From positions 2,170,001 through 2,234,000 of the forward strand of contig NC_090771.1 in the NCBI RefSeq assembly GCF_001761485.1: 64,000 bases of DNA. The letters run 5' to 3'. The notes under the pieces were generated by a model. That model was not told the origin of the DNA, did no database searches, and saw only the letters and a program-made list of their open reading frames with translations. The DNA comes from Yarrowia lipolytica (lineage: Eukaryota > Ascomycota > Dipodascomycetes > Dipodascales). This document shows, piece by piece, positions 21,501-32,097 of the stretch (position 1 is the stretch's first letter; the number at the start of each line of letters is the position of its first letter). A program made the position numbers and the translations under genes.

Positions 21501-22614
21501 TTCGCGTTCACGGTCTCCGGTGAAGGATGCTGCCAAGTTGGCGAAGGAGAACAAGCCCAAGGAGAGGTCGGATACGGAGGGGCCTAGCGACAAGGCAGAG
21601 ACTGCCGCAGTACCCCAACCGAAGGGAACCGAACCCGTGACTAACGATAAGGGTGTGGCAGAGGAGTCCAAACTTGAGATTCCTACTGGAGTTCCTCCTA
21701 AAGATGAGGCCAAGGACGAGTCCAAGGCAGAGGTTTCTACTGCTGTGTCTGAACCTGTCCCCGAGGTCAAGAAGGATGTTGAGGGCCACCAGGTGGAATC
21801 TAAGGATGATGCAAAGAAGTCTCAAACTGAGGACGTCAAGGAGACAGCAATGGAGCTTAATGATACAGAGATGGACTCCACTAACGTTGAGGAGAAGACC
21901 AAGGAGGCATCGGAGGAGGAATCCAGAGAGGAATCCAAGACAGGAGACGTCGCCGTTGAAGAGACCAATTCTGAGTCTCAACACGTCAGCGATGATATTG
22001 TGCCAGAGGGAGCAGACGCTGAGTCAGTGAAGGTCGAGCCTGGGCCAGAGAACGCAGATGAGGTGATCGCATCTGAGCCTGATACCAAGGAGGCTGTTTC
22101 TGGTACTAAGGAGTCTGAGGCCCAGTCAACGATTGACGCATTGGATGAGGCTGCCGTGGAAGAGAAGGAGAGGGGGGACAAGGTGGGGGACAAGGTGGAG
22201 GACAAGGTGGAGGACAAGGTGGGGGACAAGGTGGAGGAGATGAAAGGCGAGGTGGAGGAGGGTGAGACTGGAACCACGACCGAACTTGATGCTGTAAATA
22301 GTGAAAATGGCGCAAAAGAAAACGGCACTGTCAAGGAAGAGGCCAAGAATGAGGTCGAGGAGGTTAAGGAGGAAGTCCAGGCTGAACCTGAGAAGGTTGC
22401 TGACAAGCCTGAGTCCGCCGACAAGGACGAGACCAAGGCGGAGTCCGAAACCACCAGTACGCCTGATCTGTCAAAGGAGACAGCCGATGAGGCTAAGGAT
22501 GATGGTAAAGATGACAAGGACGACTCAGCCCCATCACTCCAACCGGAACCTAAACCCGCTTCGATATCTTCACCCAAGAAGAAAAAGAACAAGAAGAAGG
22601 GCAAGAAGAAGTAA
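18588..22614 (+). CDS. VPS54: GARP complex subunit Vps54, spliced, with a long acidic/lysine-rich tail
   Basis: Vps54 with Vps51-53 forms GARP, the tether for endosome-to-Golgi vesicles. Coding sequence is 18588..21038 joined to 21094..22614, 1323 aa. Exon 1 has the Vps54 N-terminal coiled-coil region (ILQEKLSYYIDTVEVNLIEE, near 125-145) and the Vps54-type C-terminal domain (FVEAASFIIPNGTTHLVDGL near 630; AKNLALVSQSLGFIVTLIPY near 705). Exon 2 continues the family's last helices (VVDNYKSKLLEDYGN, MLADAQFFSERISLI). Translating straight through would stop at 21080 inside the intron, so splicing is needed for the conserved C terminus. From about residue 880 there are roughly 440 further residues of Glu, Asp, Lys, Ser and Thr ending in KKKKNKKKGKKK. 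I know of no such tail in other Vps54 proteins (yeast 889 aa). Confidence 0.88.
21039..21093 (+). other. VPS54: VPS54 intron, 55 nt
   Basis: Donor GTGAGT at 21039-21044, branch point CTAAC at 21085-21089, acceptor CAG at 21091-21093. The branch-to-acceptor spacing of one nucleotide is typical of Yarrowia introns. It lies in phase 0 and its removal joins GAA AAC TAC ATT to CTA ATC ATG TCC in one frame. Confidence 0.88.
22177..22236 (+). repeat. Five tandem 12-bp units coding DKVG/DKVE
   Basis: GACAAGGTGGGG and GACAAGGTGGAG units in the order G, E, E, G, E, inside the VPS54 tail. The unit length keeps the frame and points to local slippage as one way the tail grew. Confidence 0.95.
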
Positions 22615-23542
22615 TCGAGATGGATTTTAATGAGTAATGTACATGTATTATGTGACGTGCGAATTGAGTTGTCAGTGGGCAGCTCACTGGAGTAGGGGGG
22701 GAGTAGGCAAGTCATACTCACTCCATAAAAAGCATTGCCTCATGCAGGTTCGAGTGGGTCTGGATTGTTTAGTGTAGTAGTTTACTAGAACTACAGTAGT
22801 CTATTTCTTTAATATTACACAGCCCTGAGGTAGTGTTTACCGAAGCTATGAGCATGACTGCTAGTAGTGAGTATGCTACGATACTGAGAAGAGATACCGT
22901 AATATACCGGGGATATTTGATATCATTGTTTCTGCCAAAAATGGTGCTCGCTCAGTGGGTACAGCTACGGTTCCTCCACAGCTAAACGAGGTTCTCTTGG
23001 CACCTTCCACAACTGGTGATGTGTGGGGCGCATGCAGGCTGTGTGCAGGAAAAAGCTATGAGACTAATCGCAGAGGGTTGGACCACAGGATGTTTGTTTT
23101 GAACACAGCCTGACTGATAACCACTGACTTGGCCGCAACCACCTTCGTTAGATGACACACTGGTTTGGCGTCATTTGCCACCTGTAACTAAAATTAATAG
23201 AGTTCTGTAGGTTTGGAAGTACTTGTAATAGTGATATAGGAGGTCAGAATAATAGGTATGAAATGTACAGGTAGATGGCAGGTCCTATCTTATATAATTT
23301 AAACCATTCTGTGTGGTTTCATCCAATGACAAACTCGGTTGATTTCTCACGTGTACATTCAATTACTTACGTACATATTTTGTATCATAACGTCTTATGG
23401 CAGTGCGGCTAAATACGAGAGCACACATAGTCAACAACGAAGACCTTCAACAAAGAGGTTTGACAGATTGTTTTTCTCGATGTCGCATATATAGAAGTAC
23501 TTGTAATGACAAGCATGTCCGATTCATTATTTGACAATCAAC
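22615..23542. other. Intergenic, 0.9 kb; no gene seen
   Basis: AT-rich DNA upstream of the DUF7702-like gene. A CACGTG-like CACGTGTAC lies at about 23349. Confidence 0.5.
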
Positions 23543-24481
23543 ATGATCTTCTTCGACAAACATATGGGAGCTGCTGCTCTCACCTTTCTGGTGCTGTATC
23601 TCTTCGCGCTGATCATCTGTATCTACATCCTTATCCAACGGGGTTTTAAGACGCGTTTCTCCTTCATCGCCCTCGTGTGTCTGATTCGAGTAGGGGCTCA
23701 GATATCCGGGGTGGGCTTCTCTATCCAAGGCTGGGAGCATTATGAGTGGTTGATTGCCTATTTGATTCTCGGGGCTGAAGGGTACTTCGCCATTGTTTTG
23801 GCAGCCTACCATTTTGTTGCTGTGTTTGAAAGACTTGTGACTGGTGATTCCTTTCTCCACCCCAAGCTACCTCTTGAACTCAAGGAGCGCAAAGGTCCGA
23901 GCGCTTCCTATGACCGCTTCGTCTGGCACCTTCGACACGACGTCTCATTCTACTTCCACTACTTGCTCATCCCCGCCAACGTGATTCTCATTTTTGGAGG
24001 TACGCGAACCATAGGAGTGGATGAAGATGAATGGAGCACGTCACCATTGGTTACGGAGGGAAAGATCTTGCGTGTGGTTGGCCAGTCCATCTTCCTTGGC
24101 GGATGTGTCTTTCTGTTAGCCTACGCTGTGAGATTGTGGCTTGGCAAGAAGCTCAGAGGAGCTCCTTTGACCGCAGTGCTGTTGGCTGGACCACCATTGT
24201 TGGTCCGAGGAGCTTTTGGAATTATCGCTGCTTTGGTCAGCGATTTCAACTACTATGACTTCAACAACTACAGCGCCAGTGGCCTTAAAATCAAATTCCT
24301 TCTTGGAGAATATCTCATGGGAACCACCATGGAGTATCTGGCGACTATGTTTTTGCTCCTCTCTCACTTCACATCCTTTAGCATCCGAGAACTGGAACAA
24401 GCCAATGAAACTCGTGAGACCTCTCGTTCATCGCGAGAAGATACGATTGAGGAGCCTTTCATTTACACGCCGAAGGAATAA
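23543..24481 (+). CDS. Seven-helix integral membrane protein, DUF7702-like
   Basis: 312-aa protein with about seven hydrophobic segments: roughly residues 8-30, 40-60, 70-95, 130-150, 175-197, 210-232 and 265-285. It lacks a cleavable signal peptide. The short N terminus, an RGFKTRFSFIALVCLIRVGA block between the first helices and the C-terminal LGEYLMGTTMEYLATMFLLL helix fit a family of fungal seven-helix proteins of unknown function (DUF7702 type, formerly described as hypothetical integral membrane proteins). The tail is cytosolic-looking, Ser/Arg/Glu-rich (RETSRSSREDTIEEP). The family is mostly known from filamentous fungi and is often found near secondary-metabolism genes, but no such cluster is visible here. 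Start: first ATG at 23543 (ACATGATC). Confidence 0.75.
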   Translation: MIFFDKHMGAAALTFLVLYLFALIICIYILIQRGFKTRFSFIALVCLIRVGAQISGVGFSIQGWEHYEWLIAYLILGAEGYFAIVLAAYHFVAVFERLVTGDSFLHPKLPLELKERKGPSASYDRFVWHLRHDVSFYFHYLLIPANVILIFGGTRTIGVDEDEWSTSPLVTEGKILRVVGQSIFLGGCVFLLAYAVRLWLGKKLRGAPLTAVLLAGPPLLVRGAFGIIAALVSDFNYYDFNNYSASGLKIKFLLGEYLMGTTMEYLATMFLLLSHFTSFSIRELEQANETRETSRSSREDTIEEPFIYTPKE

Positions 24482-24715
24482 ACCCATGGTTCGCGGAAGG
24501 ATCTAAGAAGGAGGTTGTGTATCATATATATCAAGTCATCAAGTAAATAAAATATATAGTATCGTATAAATAGGGTGCCTTACATAATTGACATTTGTTG
24601 GATCACGTTGTGCTTGAATACAAGTGTACATGAATGTTCGCGATCGGGTGGCATATATGTGGAGATGTAGAACACATTCCAAACTGTGCTCAGTTGACGG
24701 GGTAATATAATCACG

Positions 24716-24997
24716 TTATTGTTCACGTGGTAAATTGGCCTCTCGCTCATCACCACCTCTCTCTTCGTTGTTGTACTCCACCTTGAGGAGCTCGTTGCCG
24801 GTTTTCGCTCTGTTGAGAAGTTGGCTCATTTCAAGACCAATGTTGTGCAGACGGAGCTCCGTGCAGCGAAACTGCGTATGCGATTGCATCGTGGTTTCCA
24901 GCGACATTTTCAGTCGTCGAGAAATGTCTTCCAGGGGCTCATATGGATTCTTCCCCATGTTGTGTGGTGGACGCGTTAGAGTTGCAGTTTCGTGCAT
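24716..24997 (-). CDS. Possible small gene, 93-aa helical protein, unknown
   Basis: Starts MHETATLTRPPHNMGK and has a central amphipathic helical stretch (LEDISRRLKMSLETTMQSHT, then LRLHNIGLEMSQLLNRAKTG), with a charged tail ending REANLPREQ. Codon choice looks like that of the neighbours (CTG, CTC, GAG, AAC, CGA present), and the gene is convergent with the DUF7702-like gene. Size and helical content resemble small subunits of kinetochore or BLOC-type complexes, but I cannot assign a family. It may also be a chance open frame. Confidence 0.4.
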   Translation of the reverse strand: MHETATLTRPPHNMGKNPYEPLEDISRRLKMSLETTMQSHTQFRCTELRLHNIGLEMSQLLNRAKTGNELLKVEYNNEERGGDEREANLPREQ

Positions 24998-26662
24998 GAT
25001 GGGATATGCTGTTTCTTTTTGCAATTTAAACCGTGTTCCTGGGCATCACAGAGCCACAGAGCATTAATATGCGGTTCCATATACCGTTTGCGAGAATGGC
25101 GTGTACCGCCGCCCGAATCCCGGGCGCTTTGACCTCCTTTTAACCAAATTGATTATCACAAAGTCAAGTCTTCGATTCCCATAAAGCTCCATTTTCATGG
25201 ATACGATACGACTCAAACTCGAACACACACGGTTGAACATGGACTCAGTAAGCAAATGAGGTTGACTGAGATGTACGAGACGAACGACCACCATTATTAG
25301 CCACAGGGAAAACGGTATGTGTGCACGGTACGAACGGATACGCACATCCCGTGCGCTAAGGAGGCTGCAAGTGGTTTGGAACACGTATCATTATCACTAG
25401 CGCCAATTTGCGGGTCTACTTGTAGACAAGTTCCAGCGTGTACCAATAGTGGGCACGACAGGCCGCTTGGCATAATTCATTACAGTATTACTTGAAAATT
25501 ATACTTCCTGCAATCACACAATCCCTTTCAACCCTATGTCGATCCTATCTCCATCGCACATTGTTTTCTCGTACTCGTACCTGATATAGTCTACATGGCA
25601 TGTCTCATCCAAGCTTTCTAGAACCGACCCGAGTACTGTGTCTATCTATTATATGTGAGTCTCGGTCCTAGAGTTTGGGAAGAACTTCAAAATATGGTCA
25701 GGGGAGAGATGTGAGGATGCACTGTGATCTACGATCCGATGTAGATTTTTGTATTGGAAAAAGAAATCAACTACCAGACCGGATCAAACTGTCGGACAAT
25801 ACATATCAGAGATGACTCGCTACCCGCGCACTGGTACAGTACAGCCGGTGGCTACTACCAAAGCAACACCGTTGTGCCGGCATTTCTGTTGCATGCAGTA
25901 AGTTGGTCCGTTGGCTGCCTTTTGATTAGGTTCCAGCTGGCAGCCATTTGCAGAGTGAAAAATAGGGGGTTCATAACAACGAGTCAGTGAACAGCTCTAA
26001 CGGCCGGAAGAACGGAAAAAAAAGCCATAGATGGGGGTTTAACATCATTTCCATTATTCCTGACTCTATTATTTCCCTCTCAGACCACTTTTGGAAGAGT
26101 GGTAGAGTGGTGTGATTGACATAATTCCCTCCTCAACAGACAACCAGGGAAAAAAGACAGACAGACATGCACATGGTTAGCTGCATGTCCAGGGGCGGTT
26201 ACTGTAGCATGGGCTGGGTTGGAGCACCACCATCCTATTGTTAGGCCCAGATATAATGAAGGGGGCAGGGTTTCCTAAACCTCTATTCTAGGCCGTTGAC
26301 AGTTAATACGGGGTACAATGGTGTGCGATGTCAATTTCTAGCTTTGATTTATCGACTTACAATTACAAATATTTCACTGACTGAGCATCTGTTGACAGAA
26401 CAATTACAGTACCTACCATTCCCCCAGATCTAAGGATCTTCATTTTTAAACCTCGCTGCAAAGCATGGTCTGGAGCTTGAGTCTTGTTGCCTGTACTGTG
26501 GTCTAAACCCTAAGGCCAGACAAGGACATGCTTGTACTGTGCAGCGTACGGTCAAATTTCAAGCTTGCCTAACCGAAATTACACGGTAGTTGACTTGTCG
26601 ACTGAACCTCACTTTCAAGTCTTCGTCAGCAACAAGAACGAGACACAACTTCAAGACACACA
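24998..26662. other. 1.7-kb intergenic region upstream of LMO1; no gene seen
   Basis: No conserved frame, tRNA or repeat recognised. Short open frames at 25064-25384 and 25754-25990 lack features. Confidence 0.5.
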
Positions 26663-28762
26663 ATGCCCGGAAGAGACATCCCCCTGGAAACGCTCTACCA
26701 GCAGTGGAAACAGGGCTCTCCCGCATTCGAGCAGGTCCTGGCTTCCCCTGAAGGAGCTGCTAAGGCCCTCCTCAAGATCTCAGACGCCATCAACAAAGAT
26801 GTGGCCGATGCCCATACTGCGCACGCCCTAATTCTGCTGTCGGGCCTGCTTGCCGAAGGCAAGATCAACGTCGGCTCGTTCCTGGATACCGAGCTGGTCC
26901 ACCGAGTCATGACCCTCGTGTGTGTGGAGCGAATCTCGTCTGTTGTCTGTGCATCGCTCAGTGTGCTATCTTTCCTCATGTTGGGCCAGCTCAAGACCTA
27001 CGAGTCGCATTCGCTAGCCTCCAGCCAAAAACGACTCGCCGATCTGTTCCCCGAGGCCCTGGCCTCTTTTCCCCACAACCTGCTGGCCGGCCTGGTGTCC
27101 AAGCTGGCGTTCAAGAGCACCCAGGTTGTCGTCTCTGCTCTTAGAACGCTCAATGTCTTCGTTCACAAGCTTGTCTACGTCGGCGGCGACCTCAGTCTTT
27201 ACTGCCAGCTGCGACTCACCGACTTTGGCAAGAACATTTCCTCCATTCTGGACTCGCGATCGCACACCAACGCTGCCATGCCCCACCTGCGTACCCTGCA
27301 GGACCTACTTAAGGCTATCACACGCAAGTTCTACAGTGCCTTCCCAGCCCCAGACTCGGATAAGTTTGTCAACGAACTCATTGAGCTGTCTCGACCAGGT
27401 CTCACCGAGATGGTCGGTGTCGACAGCGAAGGAACACCCCAGTTTGAAAAGGCATGTGTCACGTCGCCCACAGACTGCTACATGCAGTTCGGAGTTGCCA
27501 CCACGGAACCCAACCCCAAGATCGTCGCCTACCTGGACTTCATGGAGTTTATCAACTCCCACGATATCACATTCACCAAACTCTTTGTCGAGCACTCGAC
27601 CTTCTGCAAGCCCACCAGTCGGTTTCCTCTGGCCCGAGCCTCTCGAACCGTTTCCCAGCTGATCCTCGACTTCTTTGGCTTTGAGGACGCCGCCTGGGCC
27701 ATTCTGGGAGCAGATACCCCTGAGTCCTTCTACCCTCCCAACAAGGGCGATGTTGAGATCAACGATTCTGACTTTCATCTACAGAGCCAACAGCTCAAGC
27801 TGACTCCTTCTCTGTCGACCATGGAGACCCATACCACCACATCGTCGTCGGCCTCTATCGACATCTCCAACTCACTGCGAGCAAACAACATGAACCCTTA
27901 CCTGTTCGACGCCATGGATATCCACAACTCGGCCATGGCCTTCTTCCTGAAGTGTTGGCGAGACTCCAAGGCCCAGCTGGTAGACTACGAGCGAATTGCC
28001 TCTCTTGTGGCTCTGCTGTTCCAGACCGCCAAGACCGACATGAAGAACGCCTCTCTCGGTGACCTTTTGCAGTACCTCGACGATGCCACCTACACTGTCA
28101 TGCGCCAGAAGGAGATCATTCTCATCGAGGACGTGTTTGTTGCCAACCTCAAGGACGAGTTTGCCCCAATGCACGAACGGTTCCAGAAAGAGGCCGTGAG
28201 CTTCGTAAAAGAGCAGCGCCTCATGTGCCTGTCTGCCGGTGAATGGTTCCAGAGTGTCAACCCCTTGAGCTCTGCTGCTGGTCAGCCCACCAAGTACTAC
28301 TTTGTCATTCTGGCTATGGGACGAAAGGTGCTCAAGTGGGGCGGGTACGCCAAGCAGGGACGAAACCCCACCTGGGAGGAGGCTCCCAACACTATCGAGC
28401 TTGCCAGTGTTACCCGAGTCGAAATGACCCACGTGCGAACCCAGTCGGTTTCCCATGACGTTATTGGACTGCAGACTCGAACCAAGCACCATAAGGTGTC
28501 AATCTATGGCCAGAGCCCCACCCCCATGCTTGTATTCTACGTGGACACTGAGGACCAGGCCGCCGAGTGGGTCGATGGTATCAACTGTCTCATTGGTAAG
28601 CCCATGTCCACCGAAAAAACCAAACAATACGTGACTCTTTTCACCGAAATGTCTCTTCGGGCACAAGTCATGGGCATTGGCCCCGAGGATAACGTCGAGT
28701 GTTCCCGAGTGGGAGCCCTTCCGATGTGGGCTGAGGCTTCTGACGCCTTCTACTATGTTTAA
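26663..28762 (+). CDS. LMO1: ELMO/CED-12 family protein (Lmo1-like)
   Basis: ELMO proteins partner with DOCK-type exchange factors to activate Rac/Rho GTPases; in yeast Lmo1 acts with Dck1 on Rho5 at the membrane and mitochondria. The 699-aa product has an N-terminal armadillo-like helical region of about 350 residues (ALILLSGLLAEGKINVGSFL near 52; LLKAITRKFYSAFPA near 213). A helical ELMO-like segment lies near 410-520. A C-terminal PH domain spans about 525-645 (STKYY-like PTKYYFVILAMGRKVLKWGG and VSIYGQSPTPMLVFYVDTED, closing with the typical AAEWVDGINCLIG helix). Domain order and length match fungal ELMO proteins (yeast Lmo1 is 665 aa). Codon use is strongly biased to C-ending codons, suggesting good expression. 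Confidence 0.85.
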   Translation: MPGRDIPLETLYQQWKQGSPAFEQVLASPEGAAKALLKISDAINKDVADAHTAHALILLSGLLAEGKINVGSFLDTELVHRVMTLVCVERISSVVCASLSVLSFLMLGQLKTYESHSLASSQKRLADLFPEALASFPHNLLAGLVSKLAFKSTQVVVSALRTLNVFVHKLVYVGGDLSLYCQLRLTDFGKNISSILDSRSHTNAAMPHLRTLQDLLKAITRKFYSAFPAPDSDKFVNELIELSRPGLTEMVGVDSEGTPQFEKACVTSPTDCYMQFGVATTEPNPKIVAYLDFMEFINSHDITFTKLFVEHSTFCKPTSRFPLARASRTVSQLILDFFGFEDAAWAILGADTPESFYPPNKGDVEINDSDFHLQSQQLKLTPSLSTMETHTTTSSSASIDISNSLRANNMNPYLFDAMDIHNSAMAFFLKCWRDSKAQLVDYERIASLVALLFQTAKTDMKNASLGDLLQYLDDATYTVMRQKEIILIEDVFVANLKDEFAPMHERFQKEAVSFVKEQRLMCLSAGEWFQSVNPLSSAAGQPTKYYFVILAMGRKVLKWGGYAKQGRNPTWEEAPNTIELASVTRVEMTHVRTQSVSHDVIGLQTRTKHHKVSIYGQSPTPMLVFYVDTEDQAAEWVDGINCLIGKPMSTEKTKQYVTLFTEMSLRAQVMGIGPEDNVECSRVGALPMWAEASDAFYYV

Positions 28763-29241
28763 TTCGATCCTATGTAATGACGTCAGGGTTAAACCTCATG
28801 TCTTCTGTGTTTATTTGCGTTCTCGTCTTGTATAAGCCTATGGTGGTGCGTTGAATGACATTATTTTGAAAGGTCATCCAGAGTATGTACAGTAGACTGT
28901 CGGCTTAAGTTATACTTCAGGTCAATACCTGCTGGAGATGGCTGTCCAGCTTCTACCATCCCAAATTCTCTAAGAGTAATACTACATATTGTAGGCCCAT
29001 GCCTACCTTTTGATTTTTCATATTGCTGGAAATCGGAGCTGAGACTCCAGTCCATCTACAGTATTAATACCCGCAAAGGGCTCAATTTGTCTGCTGTAAA
29101 CGTCAACAGTATGGTTGTATAGGACAGGAAACAAAAAGCACAGACTCCCATTGTTTTGGGGTTCTTCAAACATCGAGACAATACACATTACTGCGGACTG
29201 CATATCTATACAATAAATTCAACTATATACCATCCTTTTCT
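28763..29241. other. Convergent intergenic region LMO1 / DRS1
   Basis: No gene is seen. A 64-codon frame on the minus strand (28861-29055) lacks recognisable features. Confidence 0.5.
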
Positions 29242-31503
29242 TCACTTTCGCTTACCCTTTCCCTTGGGCTTACCTCGCTTAGAGGCCTCCTTTCGATCGG
29301 TCTTGGTCTTCTTGTACATTCGGACCTCCTCGTTGTCTTTCTTCTTCTTCATCTTGTCCTTGTTGCTGGCTAGTAGATTTCGTTTGTCCGAGGTCTCATC
29401 AGCCTTCTTCTCTTGGGCATTCTGGAACCAAGTTCGCCGAGGTCGGGATGCAATCTCCTTCTCGTACTTGAGAAGGTTCTCTCCCTTTCGCACCTCCATC
29501 TCGGCCTGCAGCATGGCCTTCTCCTCCTTCTCCTCAGCCAGAATCTCGTTGACAATGTCACCCTTCTCCTCGATCTTGGAGTATAGCTTCTCGACCTCAG
29601 GCCAGTCCACGTTTCGGCCCACGGCCTTGCCCTGTTTACTCTCAGATACAGACTTGATAGCCTCGCGGACAATGGCTCTGTCAGCAGCAGCCTCCCCGAC
29701 CAGAGTGATGGATCGACCTTCTCGTCCTGCTCGAGCAGTTCGTCCAACTCGATGCAGGTAGACAGCATGGGTCTGGGGCATGTCGTAGTTGACGACACAC
29801 TCGATCTTGGGGATATCCAGACCTCGGGAAGCCAGATCGGTACAGACCAGAATGGGCACCTCCAGTTTTTTGAATGCTGTGATGGACTGCAGACGCTGCT
29901 CCTGAGACAGAGCTCCGTGCAGTTCTCCAATTCGGACTCCGAGCAGACCCAGCATGATTCGAAGACGATGCGCAGTCTCTTTTCGGGCCACGAAAATAAT
30001 GGTTCGCTGCTCCTTGTCCATCTTCTTGAGGATGGAGGCCAGCAGAGCGGGCTTGAGATGGTCTCGCTTACGGATTCGAACAAACTCTTGCACCAGACCA
30101 GAAGCGGCCTGCTTGGGAGGGTTGATCATGACTCGAACGGGCCGAGAAAGAGACAGCTGAATAAGCGACGAAATGGACGAATTCATAGTGGCAGAGAAAA
30201 GCAGAGTCTGACGCTTCTTGGGAAGCAGTGTCAGAATCTCGGTCAGTTCCTGTTGGAAACCCTCCTCCAGCATTCGATCAGCCTCATCAATCACCAGAAT
30301 CTCGACATCGTCAACGTTGAACGAGGGAGAGTTTCGAACATGATCAATAAATCGACCGGGGGTAGCAATGACAACCTCGGGTCGCGTCTTGAGCTCCTGC
30401 TCCTGAACTCGAAGGTTCAGACCACCGACAGCCAGACCGAATCGCACGCCAGAAACATACTGTGCGAGCTTCTTACCAACATCGGCGACCTGAATGGACA
30501 GCTCTCGAGTGGGAGTCAGAACCACAACCTTAGTGGCTGCGACCTTGGAGGACTTGTAGAGAAGACGCTCCAAAACAGGAATGATGTACGCAGCAGTCTT
30601 ACCAGAACCAGTGACGGCACCAGCAACCAGATCCTTGCCCATGAGAGCAATGGGGATGGTTCTGCTCTGAATCGGAGTGGGGGCCTGGTATCCCAGAGCA
30701 GAAATACCCTTCATGACGGGTCTAGACAGATTCAGAGTCTGAAAGGTTTTGTGCACAGACTCAGTCTTATCGTTGTTCTCCTCCTCGGGAGCGTAGAATG
30801 CAGCCATCTCCTCGGCAGTGTCCTGGGGTCCCTCGTCGATGGCAGGGCCTTTATGGTCATCCAAAACCAAATCATCGGGGTGCATACACTCCTCAGCCTC
30901 GGAGTCGCTTCCATCAGAGTCCTCCTCCTCTTCATTCTCAACCTCTTCTTTGTTCTCCTCGTCCTCGTCCTCAGGCTCATCCATGTCCTTTCCGGGCTGG
31001 ACTCCTCCTCCGAAACCATCAATGGCCAGATCATCTTCGTTCTCCTCCATCTTAACGTCTGTCTCGGCCTCGTCCTCGTCCTCGTCCTCGTCCAGAAGGC
31101 CTCCTTTTCTCTTGATAATGCTGTCCAAATCAACTTCTCGCTTCTGGACCTTGTTGTCGTCCTTGGACACCTCAAAGTTCCAGCCGTCCAGACCTTCAGA
31201 GGTGGCAGCAAATCCGTCCAGCGAAAACTGGAAGTCGGGGTTGATGCCGGCCTTGGCAGCCTGCTTTTCTCGCTCCAGTAGCTCCTCGTCGGCTTCACTG
31301 AGTTTTTGCTTCTTCTGCTTCTTTGTCAGCTTGACAGGCTTCTCCTCCACCTCTTCCTTCTCGTCTGCACTCTCCTCCTCCAGATCTTCACCGTCGGAAT
31401 CTAGAGTCATGACAAAGTCGTCCTTTACTTTGGAAATCATGGCAGCCGATTGTTTGGACTTAGTAGCCTTCTTGACCGGTTTGGTCACTTTTCCCTTGAC
31501 CAT
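29242..31503 (-). CDS. DRS1: Nucleolar DEAD-box RNA helicase Drs1
   Basis: ATP-dependent RNA helicase needed for 60S subunit assembly (late 27S processing); human homologue DDX27. The 753-aa product has an N-terminal acidic/basic extension (about 1-250, with KKQKKQK and long Glu/Asp runs). The helicase core follows: Q-motif region with Phe254 and Gln279 ([15 protein letters not shown]), Walker A AVTGSGKT at 296-303, PTRELSIQ at 331-338, [13 protein letters not shown] with DEAD at 406-409, SAT and the arginine-finger motif [14 protein letters not shown]. The C-terminal tail is Lys-rich ([18 protein letters not shown]), as in Drs1. Start: ATG at 31503 ([12 protein letters not shown]); the open frame upstream to 31593 overlaps the promoter shared with RFC1 and looks non-coding. 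All helicase motifs are intact. Confidence 0.95.
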   Translation of the reverse strand: MVKGKVTKPVKKATKSKQSAAMISKVKDDFVMTLDSDGEDLEEESADEKEEVEEKPVKLTKKQKKQKLSEADEELLEREKQAAKAGINPDFQFSLDGFAATSEGLDGWNFEVSKDDNKVQKREVDLDSIIKRKGGLLDEDEDEDEAETDVKMEENEDDLAIDGFGGGVQPGKDMDEPEDEDEENKEEVENEEEEDSDGSDSEAEECMHPDDLVLDDHKGPAIDEGPQDTAEEMAAFYAPEEENNDKTESVHKTFQTLNLSRPVMKGISALGYQAPTPIQSRTIPIALMGKDLVAGAVTGSGKTAAYIIPVLERLLYKSSKVAATKVVVLTPTRELSIQVADVGKKLAQYVSGVRFGLAVGGLNLRVQEQELKTRPEVVIATPGRFIDHVRNSPSFNVDDVEILVIDEADRMLEEGFQQELTEILTLLPKKRQTLLFSATMNSSISSLIQLSLSRPVRVMINPPKQAASGLVQEFVRIRKRDHLKPALLASILKKMDKEQRTIIFVARKETAHRLRIMLGLLGVRIGELHGALSQEQRLQSITAFKKLEVPILVCTDLASRGLDIPKIECVVNYDMPQTHAVYLHRVGRTARAGREGRSITLVGEAAADRAIVREAIKSVSESKQGKAVGRNVDWPEVEKLYSKIEEKGDIVNEILAEEKEEKAMLQAEMEVRKGENLLKYEKEIASRPRRTWFQNAQEKKADETSDKRNLLASNKDKMKKKKDNEEVRMYKKTKTDRKEASKRGKPKGKGKRK

Positions 31504-32097
31504 TTTTGTGTGTGTTATTTGCGTGCTGGTTTGAAATAGGGTGGATAATTTATTTCTGCATGGACATATTTTTCCAATAAACTCTGGATGCATTAATGAC
31601 GCACAGTCATGTGATTGACGTTAGGAGGAGGGTGAGGGAGTGAGTGTTGCAGTAGAAGTACGAGTACATACTGTAGAGGGTTATAACTTGATGAATCTTG
31701 GCTGAAGTGTCAATGTGAACAGATTTTATGACCATCAAGCCATTACAATTGATCACTAATAGTCATATAATCCAAATCTGTTCTTTAATCTGTTATTACA
31801 TTGTTCACCTTACGAAGTCCACCTGCCATCACACGCAGCAAGCCAGCATGTGGGTACAATAATTGCCCACAATACAAGAACAACTCATTTCACGATCATT
31901 AAATTGCATAGATAAACTGCTTCAACAACCTCTTACCTGTGATTATTTTTCATCACTTATTGTAGTCACAATATACAGTAACCTCTCTGTTGTAATTACT
32001 CCCCTGCCTCTTCTTTCGCCTCTCCCAACCGCAGCACTGCAAAACGCGTCAACACGAAGCTTTCCATTTATCACCACTGGAACGCAGTGCAAAAAAA
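31504..32097. other. Divergent promoter DRS1 / RFC1
   Basis: No gene is seen. Contains an ACGCGT box at 32044-32049 and a pyrimidine-rich stretch (32000-32040) just before the RFC1 ATG. Confidence 0.55.
32044..32049. promoter_or_regulatory. MCB-type box (ACGCGT) upstream of RFC1
   Basis: ACGCGT 49 bases before the RFC1 start codon. In S. cerevisiae this is the core of the MluI cell-cycle box bound by MBF (Mbp1-Swi6), which drives replication genes in late G1. A single copy this close to the ATG may lie in the leader, so its function is an inference from the target gene. Confidence 0.4.

Noticed and set aside
21978-22721. 247-codon Ser-rich frame opposite the VPS54 tail
   Set aside because: Mirror of Glu/Lys codons; runs past both ends of the tail without any start context or domain.
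29752-31281. 509-codon open frame on the plus strand opposite DRS1
   Set aside because: Antisense shadow of a gene with biased codons (acidic runs read as Leu/Val/Ser runs); no domain, and the opposite strand has every DEAD-box motif.
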